Notes: a model not told the origin generated them from the sequence alone. A stretch of DNA of 64,000 nucleotides from Thermococcus bergensis (GCF_020386975.1 NZ_JABFNK010000001.1:1-64000); one strand, 5' to 3'; shown: positions 55,218 to 63,869, numbered from the stretch's first letter. A program made the numbers and translations.

Positions 55218-55804
55218 AAATATTGGATAGGTTTAGGAAAAACCCTGTCGAAAAACTCTCCCTAAGGGAGCTCCAAGAGGAAGAGATAAGGCTAAGAAAC
55301 CGCTTGGAAAGAATGAAGAAGGAAATAAACAACATAGAGAGGAAGAAAAAGCAACTCTTCCAGGAAGGAGTCGGAGCAGATGTCTTAAAGAAGAAGATGC
55401 TTGCTCAGGAAATTAAAAGCCTCGACCTTGAAGAAAAGCTCAAGCTCAGGGACTTTACAACGGCTCAGAGGCAGTACACGTTAGTTAAGAACCTCATCAT
55501 TGTAAAGAAGTACGAGAAGGAGTTAAGAAAAATAGGTATATGGGACAAGTTAGCCAAAATTGCGCCCGAGCAACTTGAGACTGCCTTGGTAAAGATAAAC
55601 CTCGATGGAAAGGAATTCGATGAGATGGTCAACAGCCTCAACAGAGTCTTTGAAATGGAAGTTGCTGAGTTTGAGGCTACAGAGGATCAGACAGAAAAAG
55701 AGCTTCTTCAAGCCTGGGCGATGGTTGAAGCTGGGGAGGCAGACATAGAGGAGGCGTTTGAAAAGGTTAAGGAAAAAGAGTCAAAGGAGCTGGAGGAGTT
55801 GTGA
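55214..55804 (+). CDS. Helical protein A of a paralogous pair, 196 residues
   Basis: The protein begins MKILDRFRKNPVEKLSLREL and forms two long helices (EEIRLRNRLERMKKEINNIE, then LDLEEKLKLRDFTTAQRQYT) followed by an acidic C-terminal part ending KELEEL. It resembles the next gene in layout: a short F/KNP start, a helical hairpin and the same end. The long-hairpin shape recalls ESCRT-III/PspA-type filament proteins, but that is a shape comparison only. It is coupled to genes on both sides. Confidence 0.6.
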   Translation: MKILDRFRKNPVEKLSLRELQEEEIRLRNRLERMKKEINNIERKKKQLFQEGVGADVLKKKMLAQEIKSLDLEEKLKLRDFTTAQRQYTLVKNLIIVKKYEKELRKIGIWDKLAKIAPEQLETALVKINLDGKEFDEMVNSLNRVFEMEVAEFEATEDQTEKELLQAWAMVEAGEADIEEAFEKVKEKESKELEEL

Positions 55805-56416
55805 ATGGCTTTCTTTTCCAGATTTTTTGGCAAGAAAAATCCGCTTGACATTCCATTGAACCAGTTGAAGGAAACCCATGTTAAGTTGGACATGCAGATA
55901 AGAAAAATAGAGGCAGAGATGCTTGAAATTGACAGGCAAATTGCACTTCTTTTTGAGCAGGCAAAGAAAGCCAAAAGCAAGGCTGAAGAACTGACCATAG
56001 CCACCAAAATAAAGACCCTCAACCAGAGGAAGAAGAATCTGCAGAACACTCATTTTCAATTGAACAAGCAGATGATGCTCGTGAGCAACCTTATGATAAT
56101 CAAGGAGAATGAGGCTATCTTGAAGAACACCCCTACGTGGAAGATTCTGCATGAAATGTCTCCTGAAGAGCTGGAGCAACGTTTGACCGAAATGCAACTG
56201 GACACTCAAAATTTGAATGAGAATTTAAACCAGATGCTCGGCTACACCGATCAGGCTCTCTCTACTGGAGTTGAATTCGAGACCGATGAAGAGCTTGCGG
56301 AGATTTTGGATACGATTAGGGCTGTTAAGGAGGGTGAGCTTGAGCCTGACGTGGCCGCAGAGAAGGTAACTGGAGAGGAGAGAAAAAAGAAGCATCTGGA
56401 GCTTGAGGAGCTTTGA
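55805..56416 (+). CDS. Helical protein B of a paralogous pair, 203 residues
   Basis: The protein begins MAFFSRFFGKKNPLDIPLNQ, has two long helices (HVKLDMQIRKIEAEMLEIDR, TIATKIKTLNQRKKNLQNTH) and an acidic tail ending HLELEEL, like protein A. The start immediately follows the stop of protein A. The pair most likely arose by duplication and probably forms a heteromer. The shared LEEL end could be a docking tail for a helical partner such as the MIT-like protein at 63870. Function unknown. Confidence 0.6.
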   Translation: MAFFSRFFGKKNPLDIPLNQLKETHVKLDMQIRKIEAEMLEIDRQIALLFEQAKKAKSKAEELTIATKIKTLNQRKKNLQNTHFQLNKQMMLVSNLMIIKENEAILKNTPTWKILHEMSPEELEQRLTEMQLDTQNLNENLNQMLGYTDQALSTGVEFETDEELAEILDTIRAVKEGELEPDVAAEKVTGEERKKKHLELEEL

Positions 56417-56455
56417 TTTTAGCTTATTTTCATAACTATGGTGGGAGGTGATATA

Positions 56456-56505
56456 GTGTCTATGGTAACAAAGAGAGATATCCTTTACTTGATATTAATA
56501 TTTTT
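56456..56505 (+). pseudogene. First codons of membrane kinase 1, cut off by IS982 copy 2
   Basis: GTG 56456 (or ATG 56462) with GGAGGTGAT upstream starts the frame TKRDILYLILIF. It continues across the IS (one TATTTTT copy removed) into IVTSWTYGFLFSGDELDIVG of the kinase gene at 57438. This is the original start of kinase 1 and lies 39 bases after protein B. Confidence 0.75.
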
Positions 56506-57437
56506 ACCCTAGTTCCCACCACCTGTGAAGTTGTATAATCTGTCCAGATTCACGGCCAGAATCGCCCCTAAAATCCTGACAGCTAACCCCCTCAAACTAA
56601 CACTCCTGCTCGGCCTCAGAAGAAACTCAGAAAACTTCGAAAACAAAGTCTCAATCCTCCTGCGAAAGTCAGACAAGTACTTGTAAAACTTCTTCTCCTC
56701 CAGATTACTAACCTGATTCTCCCGCTTCACCGGCGTGTAAACAACGCCAAACTTCAGGAATTCCTCCTGAAGTTCTCTACTAACGTAACCCTTATCCAAA
56801 AACAGAAAACAGCCAGAAAACTCCTCAACAATCACCCAGAACTTTTCCCTGACAACACTCACATCATGCTTATTCGCCGGATCAACGGACAGCAAAGCCA
56901 GCAAATTTCCATCAGAGTAACAGGTCAGCTTGTACCCATAGTAAAACTTTTTTTAGAGGGAACAAACCCAACTGCGGGCTTTTCAGAGATGACTTCTGAA
57001 GAACCCTCCTTATCCTTCCTGTTTTTTCTGGCCAACTCCTTGGTCTGAATGGGCTTTGAGTCCAGTATTCTAACGTATTCTCTGGCGTGTTTTTTGAATA
57101 ATTCTTCCTGCGCTAGGAGCAGGAGTTTTTCGTGCCTGTTCAAGCGTTCTGTTAGTTTGTTGTACCTGATTTTGGGGAACAGCTTCATTTCTTCGATTAG
57201 GACTCTGTAAGCGTGCTTGTAAACTCCGTTAAAGTGCAAGTGTGCTAGTATTGCGAAGGTTATTAGGTCGTAGAGGCTGATTATTTCCCTGTGAGTGTTT
57301 TTCGGGTAGTGTTTGCTGATTATCGGATAGATTTCGGATTTTATGATCAGGATTTCCTGCTGAAAGTTCATAACAACCACCAATCAACCAAAAGACTTAA
57401 GTGCTTATAACTCTAACGATCTAATGGGAACTAGGGT
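56506..57437 (-). mobile_element. IS982-family element, copy 2 (932 bp), inside kinase 1
   Basis: Termini as in copy 1; 7-bp direct repeat TATTTTT (56499-56505 and 57438-57444). Confidence 0.92.
56509..57371 (-). CDS. IS982-type transposase, copy 2, two frames joined by a -1 shift
   Basis: Same layout as copy 1, with A7 at 56948-56954 (minus strand) between the frames. The only clear differences are KDKEGSSEV for KEKKGSSEI. DDE residues are intact. Confidence 0.75.
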
Positions 57438-59518
57438 TATTTTTTATTGTTACAAGCTGGACTTATGGGTTTCTCTTTTCAGGTGATGAGTTAGACATAG
57501 TAGGTGCATTGTATGCTATTGGACTCCCCAGTTCGGGAGTCCTTGCAATAATGTATATCTATTCTAAAAAGCTTGAGAGAGCATCAAAAGCATTACTTCT
57601 AATGTCTTTAATAGCCATGACGGTTGGATTAGTCCAGTTATGGAGAGCGATTTCAATTTACAGAGAACTAGGAGCTGTCTATCTTAACATTGAAAATGCG
57701 GTAAAAGGAACAATAGCAGCTGTTACTGGTAATTACCCAAAGATGGACGAAGTATATTGGGGAACTGAATGGATAATACTAAAATTTGCAGCAATGTTCT
57801 TAGGGCTTCCCCTTGTTTACGGAGTGTTTCTATTCTTCCCGATTCTTTTATTACCTAAAAATTCCATATTAAGGAAGATATCGTTGTTATTTGCCTTTAC
57901 CTTTGGTCTAATACTTCAAGGATACTTAATCTTTGTTTCTAAGATTGCAGAAACAGCAGACATGTTACCTTTTTATCTTTCTTTGATATTAATTACATCA
58001 TGGGAAGTTCCTCTAATATTTGAAAAAGTTAAAAGGCTGAATAAACCAGAAATTCTTGCCGGAATCACTTTATTATACCTTGGGGTTTTTGGACTTTATT
58101 ATCTATATTACAGCGCTTTAACAGGCGATATCGGTTGGGCTCCTAACGAGTACATTCCTATAAGCTTCTCAGGATACATAACGGGCTTGTTCCTACCATA
58201 TCAGGCTTTTTTACTTTCTAATTATATCCAGAAAAAAGTACCCACTAATAAACTTGCGGTTTTATTATCCCTTCCTGCTCTTATACAGATTTTTTTAATA
58301 GCTATTATAGCTATTTATGATGGAGTAGAAGTTGATATCCCATTTTGGTATGAGATGTTGCTTTCGCCATATCTCATCCCAATTGCATTTCCTTTCCTCT
58401 CTGAGGAACTTCGTACAATTTTTGAATTTGAAGTAGAAAAACCAAAACTGATTTACGGTCCATCAATTGATGCTCTCCGTGAATTATATGAAAGGGTAGA
58501 ATACATTGGAGAAGGAGGATTCGCATATGTTTTCAAGGCTATCCGAAAGAGAGATGGTAAGACAGTTGCTGTAAAAATTCCAAAAACACTAAATCCAGCT
58601 ATGGGAAGAATGTTCATTAAAGAAGTTGGCAACTGGCTTCACCTTATACATCCTAACATAGTCCGTTTATACGAGGTAAACATTATTCCGGTTCCGTACA
58701 TCGAGATGGAGTACTGTGAGGACTCCCTCGAAAGGGAGAAGAAGCCGATGGAGGCAGAGAAGGCGGCCTGGCTGGTCTTCAACGCGGCCGAAGGTCTGAA
58801 GTACGCACACTCCAAGAGGATACTCCACAGGGATTTGAAGCCAAGCAACATCCTCCTGAAGAACGGAATTCCCAAGATTTCCGACTGGGGGCTGAGCAAG
58901 TTTATTGGAGAGGAAAGTACCACTACAATGGCTTTTACACCATATTATGCCTCTCCCGAGCAGATAGCTCCGGAGACCTTCGGCGAGGTTGACGAGAGGA
59001 GCGACATCTGGCAGTTAGGCGTCGTCTTCTACGAACTCCTAACGGGCAAGCGCCCCTTCGACGGCGGCTCCCTTTCGAGCTTAGCCCAGGCGATAACCAC
59101 GAAGGAGCCGCCGAGGCCGAGCGAGCTGAACCCCGACGCTAGGCCCTTCGACAACATCGTCCTCAAGATGCTCGCCAAGAGGAAAGAGGAGCGCTATGGG
59201 AGCGTCGAGGAGCTCCAGAGAGACCTGGCAAAGATCCTCGGCATTAGCTACCAGAGGAAGCTTGAGAGGAGCGTATCCTCAAAGGACTTCTCCCGTTCGG
59301 CCTTCTACGCCGGCGAGCTCGCGCTGATGCACCTCAAGCTCGGCAACTATAAAGATGCCCTCAAGTACCTCAACGACCTGAAGGTCTATTCCAAGAGCAG
59401 GGAGCTTGACGGCCTGATAAAACAGGTCGAGCTGGCGATGGAGGAAGGTGTCAAGCTCGGCGAGGACTTCCTTGCCCACGCCGAAGTCCTGATCCACGAG
59501 ATAAAGATGGGGCGGTGA
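57438..59518 (+). CDS. Membrane-bound Ser/Thr protein kinase 1, 5' end displaced by IS982
   Basis: About nine to ten membrane helices (for example AAMFLGLPLVYGVFLFFPIL and LAVLLSLPALIQIFLIAIIA) precede a Hanks-type kinase domain. The domain has the Gly loop GEGGFAYVFKA near 58508, Lys in VAVKIPK, HRDLKPSNILL near 58828, DWG in place of DFG, APE-like ASPEQ, and DIWQLGVVFYELLTGKRPF. The C-terminal 85 residues are a helical module (ALMHLKLGNYKDALKYLNDL, then VKLGEDFLAHAEVLIHEIK) that resembles those of the TIR protein and kinase 2. The remaining frame can start at TTG 57509. From about 58700 the codons become GC-rich, unlike the AT-rich first half. Confidence 0.85.
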
Positions 59519-59533
59519 ACTGGGGGCGAAATC

Positions 59534-60244
59534 TTGGGAGAAAAATTTGACGTTTTCATAAGCTATTACTCAAAAACCGGGAGGGATTTCGCAAAAGCCC
59601 TGAAGAAGGCCTTACAGGAAAATGGCTGGAGAGCATTCTTTGCAGAAAGCGACATACTAACGGGACAGGTGTGGGAAGACAGAATAAGGAGGGCCATCTC
59701 CGATGCCGATTATTTCATTTTGCTGCATACCACTGGAACAGAAATGAGAGAATGGGTAAGGGGGGAGTACCGACAGGCCCTAAGCCTTGGAAAGACAATA
59801 ATCCCATGTATTCAGATCTTAGGGGATGACACTCTTGGGAAGATATACAGAGATATCGAGACTGCATTTCCGGGAATATCCAAGATACAGGCCATAACAT
59901 GGAAATTTCCCAGTGATCTAACATCAAAGGTCATCTGGGAGTTGAAAAGGCTCCGGGAAGAAAAAGAACAGCTTGAATATCGGTTGAGCATCGATCCATA
60001 TCCACGGGAGAGTACGCCTGTCCTGCAGAGAGCTAGAACCGTTGGAACGCCTCTTTCTCAGGGCGATGTTCATCTTCTCAAACTGAAGGGCTGTGCTGGC
60101 AGACATGAAAGGGAACTGGAGAGCGTCATAGATCAGGTAAAGTTCGCAATTAGAGATGGAGCTAAGTTGAGAGAGGACTCTATTGCCGAAATTGAAATTC
60201 TGATTAACGAGATAGAACTCGACGGTGAGTGCATAAAAGCATAA
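59534..60244 (+). CDS. TIR-domain protein with shared C-terminal helical module
   Basis: Residues 4-130 form a TIR domain (FDVFISYYSKTGRDFAKALK, AESDILTGQVWEDRIRRAIS). Glu48 in the WEDRI motif occupies the position of the catalytic Glu of NAD-cleaving TIR enzymes such as SARM1. Residues about 190-230 (LESVIDQVKFAIRDGAKLRE, IAEIEILINEIE) resemble the C-terminal module of kinase 1. The start is TTG 59534 after CTGGGGGCG. It lies 15 bases downstream of kinase 1 and so is in the same operon. NADase or signalling activity is inferred from the family. Confidence 0.82.
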   Translation: MGEKFDVFISYYSKTGRDFAKALKKALQENGWRAFFAESDILTGQVWEDRIRRAISDADYFILLHTTGTEMREWVRGEYRQALSLGKTIIPCIQILGDDTLGKIYRDIETAFPGISKIQAITWKFPSDLTSKVIWELKRLREEKEQLEYRLSIDPYPRESTPVLQRARTVGTPLSQGDVHLLKLKGCAGRHERELESVIDQVKFAIRDGAKLREDSIAEIEILINEIELDGECIKA

Positions 60245-60339
60245 TGCAGGTGGTGGCGATGTTCTCAAAGTCTGGCTTCACGGAGAAGGCCAAGGAAGTA
60301 GCGGAGAGGTTGGGAGTCCATCTGGTTGATGGGGGGTGA
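60244..60339 (+). pseudogene. Remnant of a nuclease-like (Mrr/restriction-fold) gene, 31 residues
   Basis: The ORF overlaps the TIR stop (TAATG) and reads AMFSKSGFTEKAKEVAERLG, then VHLVDGG. This pattern (F-S-x-x-G-F-T-x-x-A-x-x-x-A-x-x-x-G-V-x-L-x-D) is the C-terminal part of restriction-endonuclease-fold (Mrr-cat-like) domains. It is the only part present, so it is a leftover of a gene once joined here. It ends in the 13-bp segment GGTGAACTGGGGG that also ends kinase 1. Confidence 0.5.
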
Positions 60340-60354
60340 ACTGGGGGTGTTGTG

Positions 60355-62832
60355 ATGTCCTACTGGGCTAAGACGTATGGTAAGGGAAAGGCTAAGGGAG
60401 TAGCCGTTGATGAGAACGGGGACATTATCGTTGTCGGGCAGAAAGAAAAGGACGCGTTCGTTGCTCGACTTGATAAAGACGGGAACGTGAAGTGGTTCAG
60501 GACATATGGAGGAGATAAGTGGGACATCTTCAACGATGTGAAGATAGCTCCCAATGGGGACATTATTGTTGCTGGCTCCAGTTGGAGTTTTAGCGCTAGT
60601 GATAAGGATGTTTGGATTTTGAGACTAGATAGCGAGGGTAACATTAAATGGCAGAAGACTTATGGAGGAAGCAATGCTGATGTGGCTAATGCAGTTGCTA
60701 TCGCTCCAAACGAGGATATTATCGTGGCAGGCTACACTGAAAGTTTTGGGGCTGGTGATTGGGATGTTTGGGTTCTCAGGCTCGATGCTGATGGTAACGT
60801 TAAGTGGCAGAAGACCTATGGGGGAAAATGGAGGGATGAGGCTACTGGGGTTGCCATCGCTGACAACGGGGACATTATTGTTGCAGGATATACTTCCAGC
60901 TTTGGCGCTGGTTTAGCTGATGTTTGGGTTCTCAGGCTTGACGAGAATGGTAATGTTAAGTGGCAGAAGACTTACGGAGGAAGCCGTTGGGACCAGTCTA
61001 CTGGGGTTGCCATCGCTGACAACGGAGAAATTATTGTGGCTGGTTATACTGAGAGCTTCGGTGCTGGTTGGAGAAATGTTTGGGTTCTCAGGCTCGATGC
61101 TGATGGTAACGTTAAGTGGCAGAAGACCTACGGGGGAAGAGATGGGGAGGGGGCTCACGCAATTGCCATCGCTGACAACGGGGACATTATTGTTGCAGGA
61201 TATACTTCCAGCTTTGGCGCTGGTTTAGCTGATGTTTGGGTTCTCAGGCTTGACGAGAATGGTAATGTTAAGTGGCAGAAGACTTACGGAGGAAGAGACT
61301 GGGATCGGGCTTGGTCGGTTGCCTTAGCTGACAACGGGGACATTATTGTAGCTGGATACTATGGAGCAACTACTCTTGATGGTTCTGGGGGCAATGTTTG
61401 GGTTCTCCGCCTTCCTTCGGATGGAAACCTTCCGGATTGCGACTTCTGCAGAGACTCGAGTGCCCAGATAACCAACACAAACGTGGAGGTAAGCAATACG
61501 AACTGCGAAGTCCTTAGCGGTGTTAGAAAGTATCAGTTTGAGATCGGACTAATCAGAAAAAGACAGGAGTGGCGTACTGAACAAGCTCCCCTCGCTGTCA
61601 AAAATTCGAGTGCTCAAGTTGAAACCATCTACATGGAGCCAGAAACTCAGTACTACCGCTCTACTCATGAAACTATAATGAAAATACCCACTTCTGAAAC
61701 ACACCAAAAAACTGAACCTAACAAACTAGTAGCCAAAATTAAAATCCCACCAAGAGTTCCAATAGCCCCACTCGGTGAAGGCTTCCCTTCAGCTCTCCTC
61801 TCCCGCTACGAGCCCCTCGAATTCTTGGGTGAGGGCGGCTTCGCCAAAGTCTTCAAAGCAAGGAGAAAGTCTGACGGCCAAACTGTCGCCCTAAAAATCC
61901 CAAGAATTGATGAGAGAACGAGCTCGCTCTTTCTAAAAGAAATAGCCGCTTGGTATTACCTAAACCATCCCAACATTGTAAAGCTCTACAAAGCGGATAT
62001 ATTCCCAATTCCATACCTCGAGATGGAATACGTTGAAGGAGCTAAGATTGACGACAAAATTGTTCGGGACTTGGACAAATACCCCAAACCAGTTGACGAA
62101 AATACCGCTTTAAAACTCATCGTAGGCATTGCTGAGGGTTTGAAACATGCTCACTCGAAAGGAATCTGGCATCTCGATTTAAAACCCCTTAATGTACTCC
62201 TCAAACGTGACTTGACTCCCAAGATAACCGATTGGGGCTTAGCGAAAATAAGTACAAGGAGCTCTCTTTCAACCAACAGTGGCTACTCACCCCTTTACGC
62301 AGCTCCAGAACAGCTTGACGAGGAGACTTATGGGGTTCCAGATCATAGAACCGACATTTATGGCCTTGGTATTATCTTCTACGAACTGTTAACTGGCAAG
62401 CTTCCTTACGAGGGGTATTCACCAGGAGCAGTCGTTGGTAAGATTCTAGCAAAGGACATCAAGCCCACACCCCCATCGAAGATTAACCCTGCTTTAGCCA
62501 AGTACGATGGAATCTTTGAGAAGCTTTTGGCAAAAAGAAAGGAGGATCGCTACCAGTCCATTGAGGAATTCCTACAAGCTTTAAACGCTCTGGAAGCCCT
62601 CCACAAGGAGCGTGAAGAATTAAAGAAAAGCCTCAAAGAGACCAAGCAGACGCTAAAAAAGAGTCGCTCAAAGGGGGAGATCCAGAAGCTCACAAGAGAG
62701 GCCGTTGAAAAAACTGCAAAAATTGCGCTTTTGAGTGCTAGGCTCAATGATAAGGCCGAGCTCTTAAATGCTCTCGAGGATTTGAAGTTTTACACAAAGA
62801 CCCTAGTTCCCACCATCTGTGAAGTTGTATAA
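60355..62832 (+). CDS. Seven-bladed propeller-Ser/Thr kinase fusion (kinase 2), 3' end cut by IS982
   Basis: Residues 1-360 contain seven blades of about 52 residues, each with the pattern DENGDIIVAGYTxSFGAG, VWVLRLDxDGNVKW and QKTYGG. A linker of about 120 residues follows, then a Hanks-type kinase (residues about 483-750). The kinase has Gly loop GEGGFAKVFKA, Lys in VALKIP, HLDLKPLNVLL (Leu replaces Arg of HRD), DWG for DFG, and DIYGLGIIFYELLTGKLPY. A coiled coil (KSLKETKQTLKKSRSKGEIQ) leads to the C-terminal module, which IS982 interrupts after DLKFYTK. The IS adds LVPTICEVV. ATG 60355 has GGGGGTG upstream. No signal peptide, so cytoplasmic. Confidence 0.85.
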   Translation: MSYWAKTYGKGKAKGVAVDENGDIIVVGQKEKDAFVARLDKDGNVKWFRTYGGDKWDIFNDVKIAPNGDIIVAGSSWSFSASDKDVWILRLDSEGNIKWQKTYGGSNADVANAVAIAPNEDIIVAGYTESFGAGDWDVWVLRLDADGNVKWQKTYGGKWRDEATGVAIADNGDIIVAGYTSSFGAGLADVWVLRLDENGNVKWQKTYGGSRWDQSTGVAIADNGEIIVAGYTESFGAGWRNVWVLRLDADGNVKWQKTYGGRDGEGAHAIAIADNGDIIVAGYTSSFGAGLADVWVLRLDENGNVKWQKTYGGRDWDRAWSVALADNGDIIVAGYYGATTLDGSGGNVWVLRLPSDGNLPDCDFCRDSSAQITNTNVEVSNTNCEVLSGVRKYQFEIGLIRKRQEWRTEQAPLAVKNSSAQVETIYMEPETQYYRSTHETIMKIPTSETHQKTEPNKLVAKIKIPPRVPIAPLGEGFPSALLSRYEPLEFLGEGGFAKVFKARRKSDGQTVALKIPRIDERTSSLFLKEIAAWYYLNHPNIVKLYKADIFPIPYLEMEYVEGAKIDDKIVRDLDKYPKPVDENTALKLIVGIAEGLKHAHSKGIWHLDLKPLNVLLKRDLTPKITDWGLAKISTRSSLSTNSGYSPLYAAPEQLDEETYGVPDHRTDIYGLGIIFYELLTGKLPYEGYSPGAVVGKILAKDIKPTPPSKINPALAKYDGIFEKLLAKRKEDRYQSIEEFLQALNALEALHKEREELKKSLKETKQTLKKSRSKGEIQKLTREAVEKTAKIALLSARLNDKAELLNALEDLKFYTKTLVPTICEVV
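60851..61296 (+). repeat. Near-identical propeller-blade repeats in DNA
   Basis: About 133 bases at 60851-60983 recur without a visible mismatch at 61163-61295, exactly 312 bases (two blades) apart. Other blades are also very similar. This indicates recent duplication or gene conversion of blades. Confidence 0.9.
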
Positions 62833-63731
62833 TCTGTCCAGATTCACGGCCAGAATCGCCCCTAAAATCCTGACAACCAACCCCCTCAAACTAACACTCC
62901 TGCTCGGCTTCAGAAGAAACTCAGAAAACTTCGAAAACAAAGTCTCAATCCTCCTGCGAAAGTCAGACAAGTACTTGTAAAACTTCTTCTCCTCCAGATT
63001 ACTAACCTGATTCTCCCGCTTCACCGGCGTGTAAACAACGCCAAACTTCAGGAATTCCTCCTGAAGTTCTCTACTAACGTAACCCTTATCCAAAAACAGA
63101 AAACAGCCAGAAAACTCCTCAACAATCACCCAGAACTTTTCCCTGACAACACTCACATCATGCTTATTCGCCGGATCAACAGACAGTAAAGCCAGCAAAT
63201 TTCCATCAGAGTAACAGGTCAGCTTGTACCCATAGTAAAACTTTTTTTAGAGGGAACAAACCCAACTGCGGGCTTTTCAGAGATGATTTCTGAAGAACCC
63301 TTCTTCTCCTTCCTGTTTTTTCTGGCCAACTCCTTGGTCTGAATGGGCTTTGAGTCCAGTATTCTAACGTATTCTCTGGCGTGTTTTTTGAATAATTCTT
63401 CCTGCGCTAGGAGCAGGAGTTTTTCGTGCCTGTTCAAGCGTTCTGTTAGTTTGTTGTACCTGATTTTTGGGAACAGCTTCATTTCTTCGATTAGGACTCT
63501 GTAAGCGTGCTTGTAAACTCCGTTAAAGTGCAAGTGTGCTAGTATTGCGAAGGTTATCAGGTCGTAGAGGCTGATTACTTCCCTGCGAGTGTTTTTCGGG
63601 TAGTGTTTGCTGATTATCGGATAGATTTCGGATTTTATGATCAGGATTTCCTGCTGAAAGTTCATAACAACCACCAATCAACCAAAAGACTTAAGTGCTT
63701 ATAACTCTAACGATCTAATGGGAACTAGGGT
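62800..63731 (-). mobile_element. IS982-family element, copy 3 (932 bp), inside kinase 2
   Basis: Termini as in copies 1 and 2; 7-bp direct repeat CACAAAG (62793-62799 and 63732-63738). Removing it restores the kinase 2 frame. Confidence 0.93.
62803..63665 (-). CDS. IS982-type transposase, copy 3, two frames joined by a -1 shift
   Basis: A7 at 63242-63248 (minus strand) joins the frames as in the other copies. It differs from copy 1 at a few residues (LLKPSRS for LLRPSRS, GLVVRIL for GLAVRIL, NTRREVI for NTHREII). DDE residues are intact. Confidence 0.75.
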
Positions 63732-63738
63732 CACAAAG

Positions 63739-63867
63739 GAGAACCTCGACGAGCTGTTGAATGCTATCTCTCAAGTTGAGGTTATGATTAAGGAAGCTAT
63801 TCCCCTTAGCGATGAATTTGTTGAAGGGCTTAAAGTTTTGCTCCCCAGAATTGAGAAGGAGGTTTAA
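63739..63867 (+). pseudogene. 3' end of kinase 2 downstream of IS982
   Basis: The frame continues from kinase 2 as ENLDELLNAISQVEVMIKEA, then IPLSDEFVEGLKVLLPRIEK, and stops at 63867. It is the second half of the C-terminal helical module, comparable with GVKLGEDFLAHAEVLIHEIK of kinase 1. It cannot be translated with the kinase while the IS is present. Confidence 0.75.
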
Positions 63868-63869
63868 AA

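Noticed and set aside
60662-61228. Alternative-frame ORFs overlapping the propeller of kinase 2
   Set aside because: They are periodic shadows of the blade repeats in other frames. The kinase frame explains the conserved pattern.
56506-63731. Composite transposon formed by IS982 copies 2 and 3 carrying kinase 1, TIR and kinase 2
   Set aside because: Each IS has its own matching 7-bp target duplication and each interrupts a gene whose two halves lie directly on its two sides. These are independent insertions, not the ends of one mobile unit.
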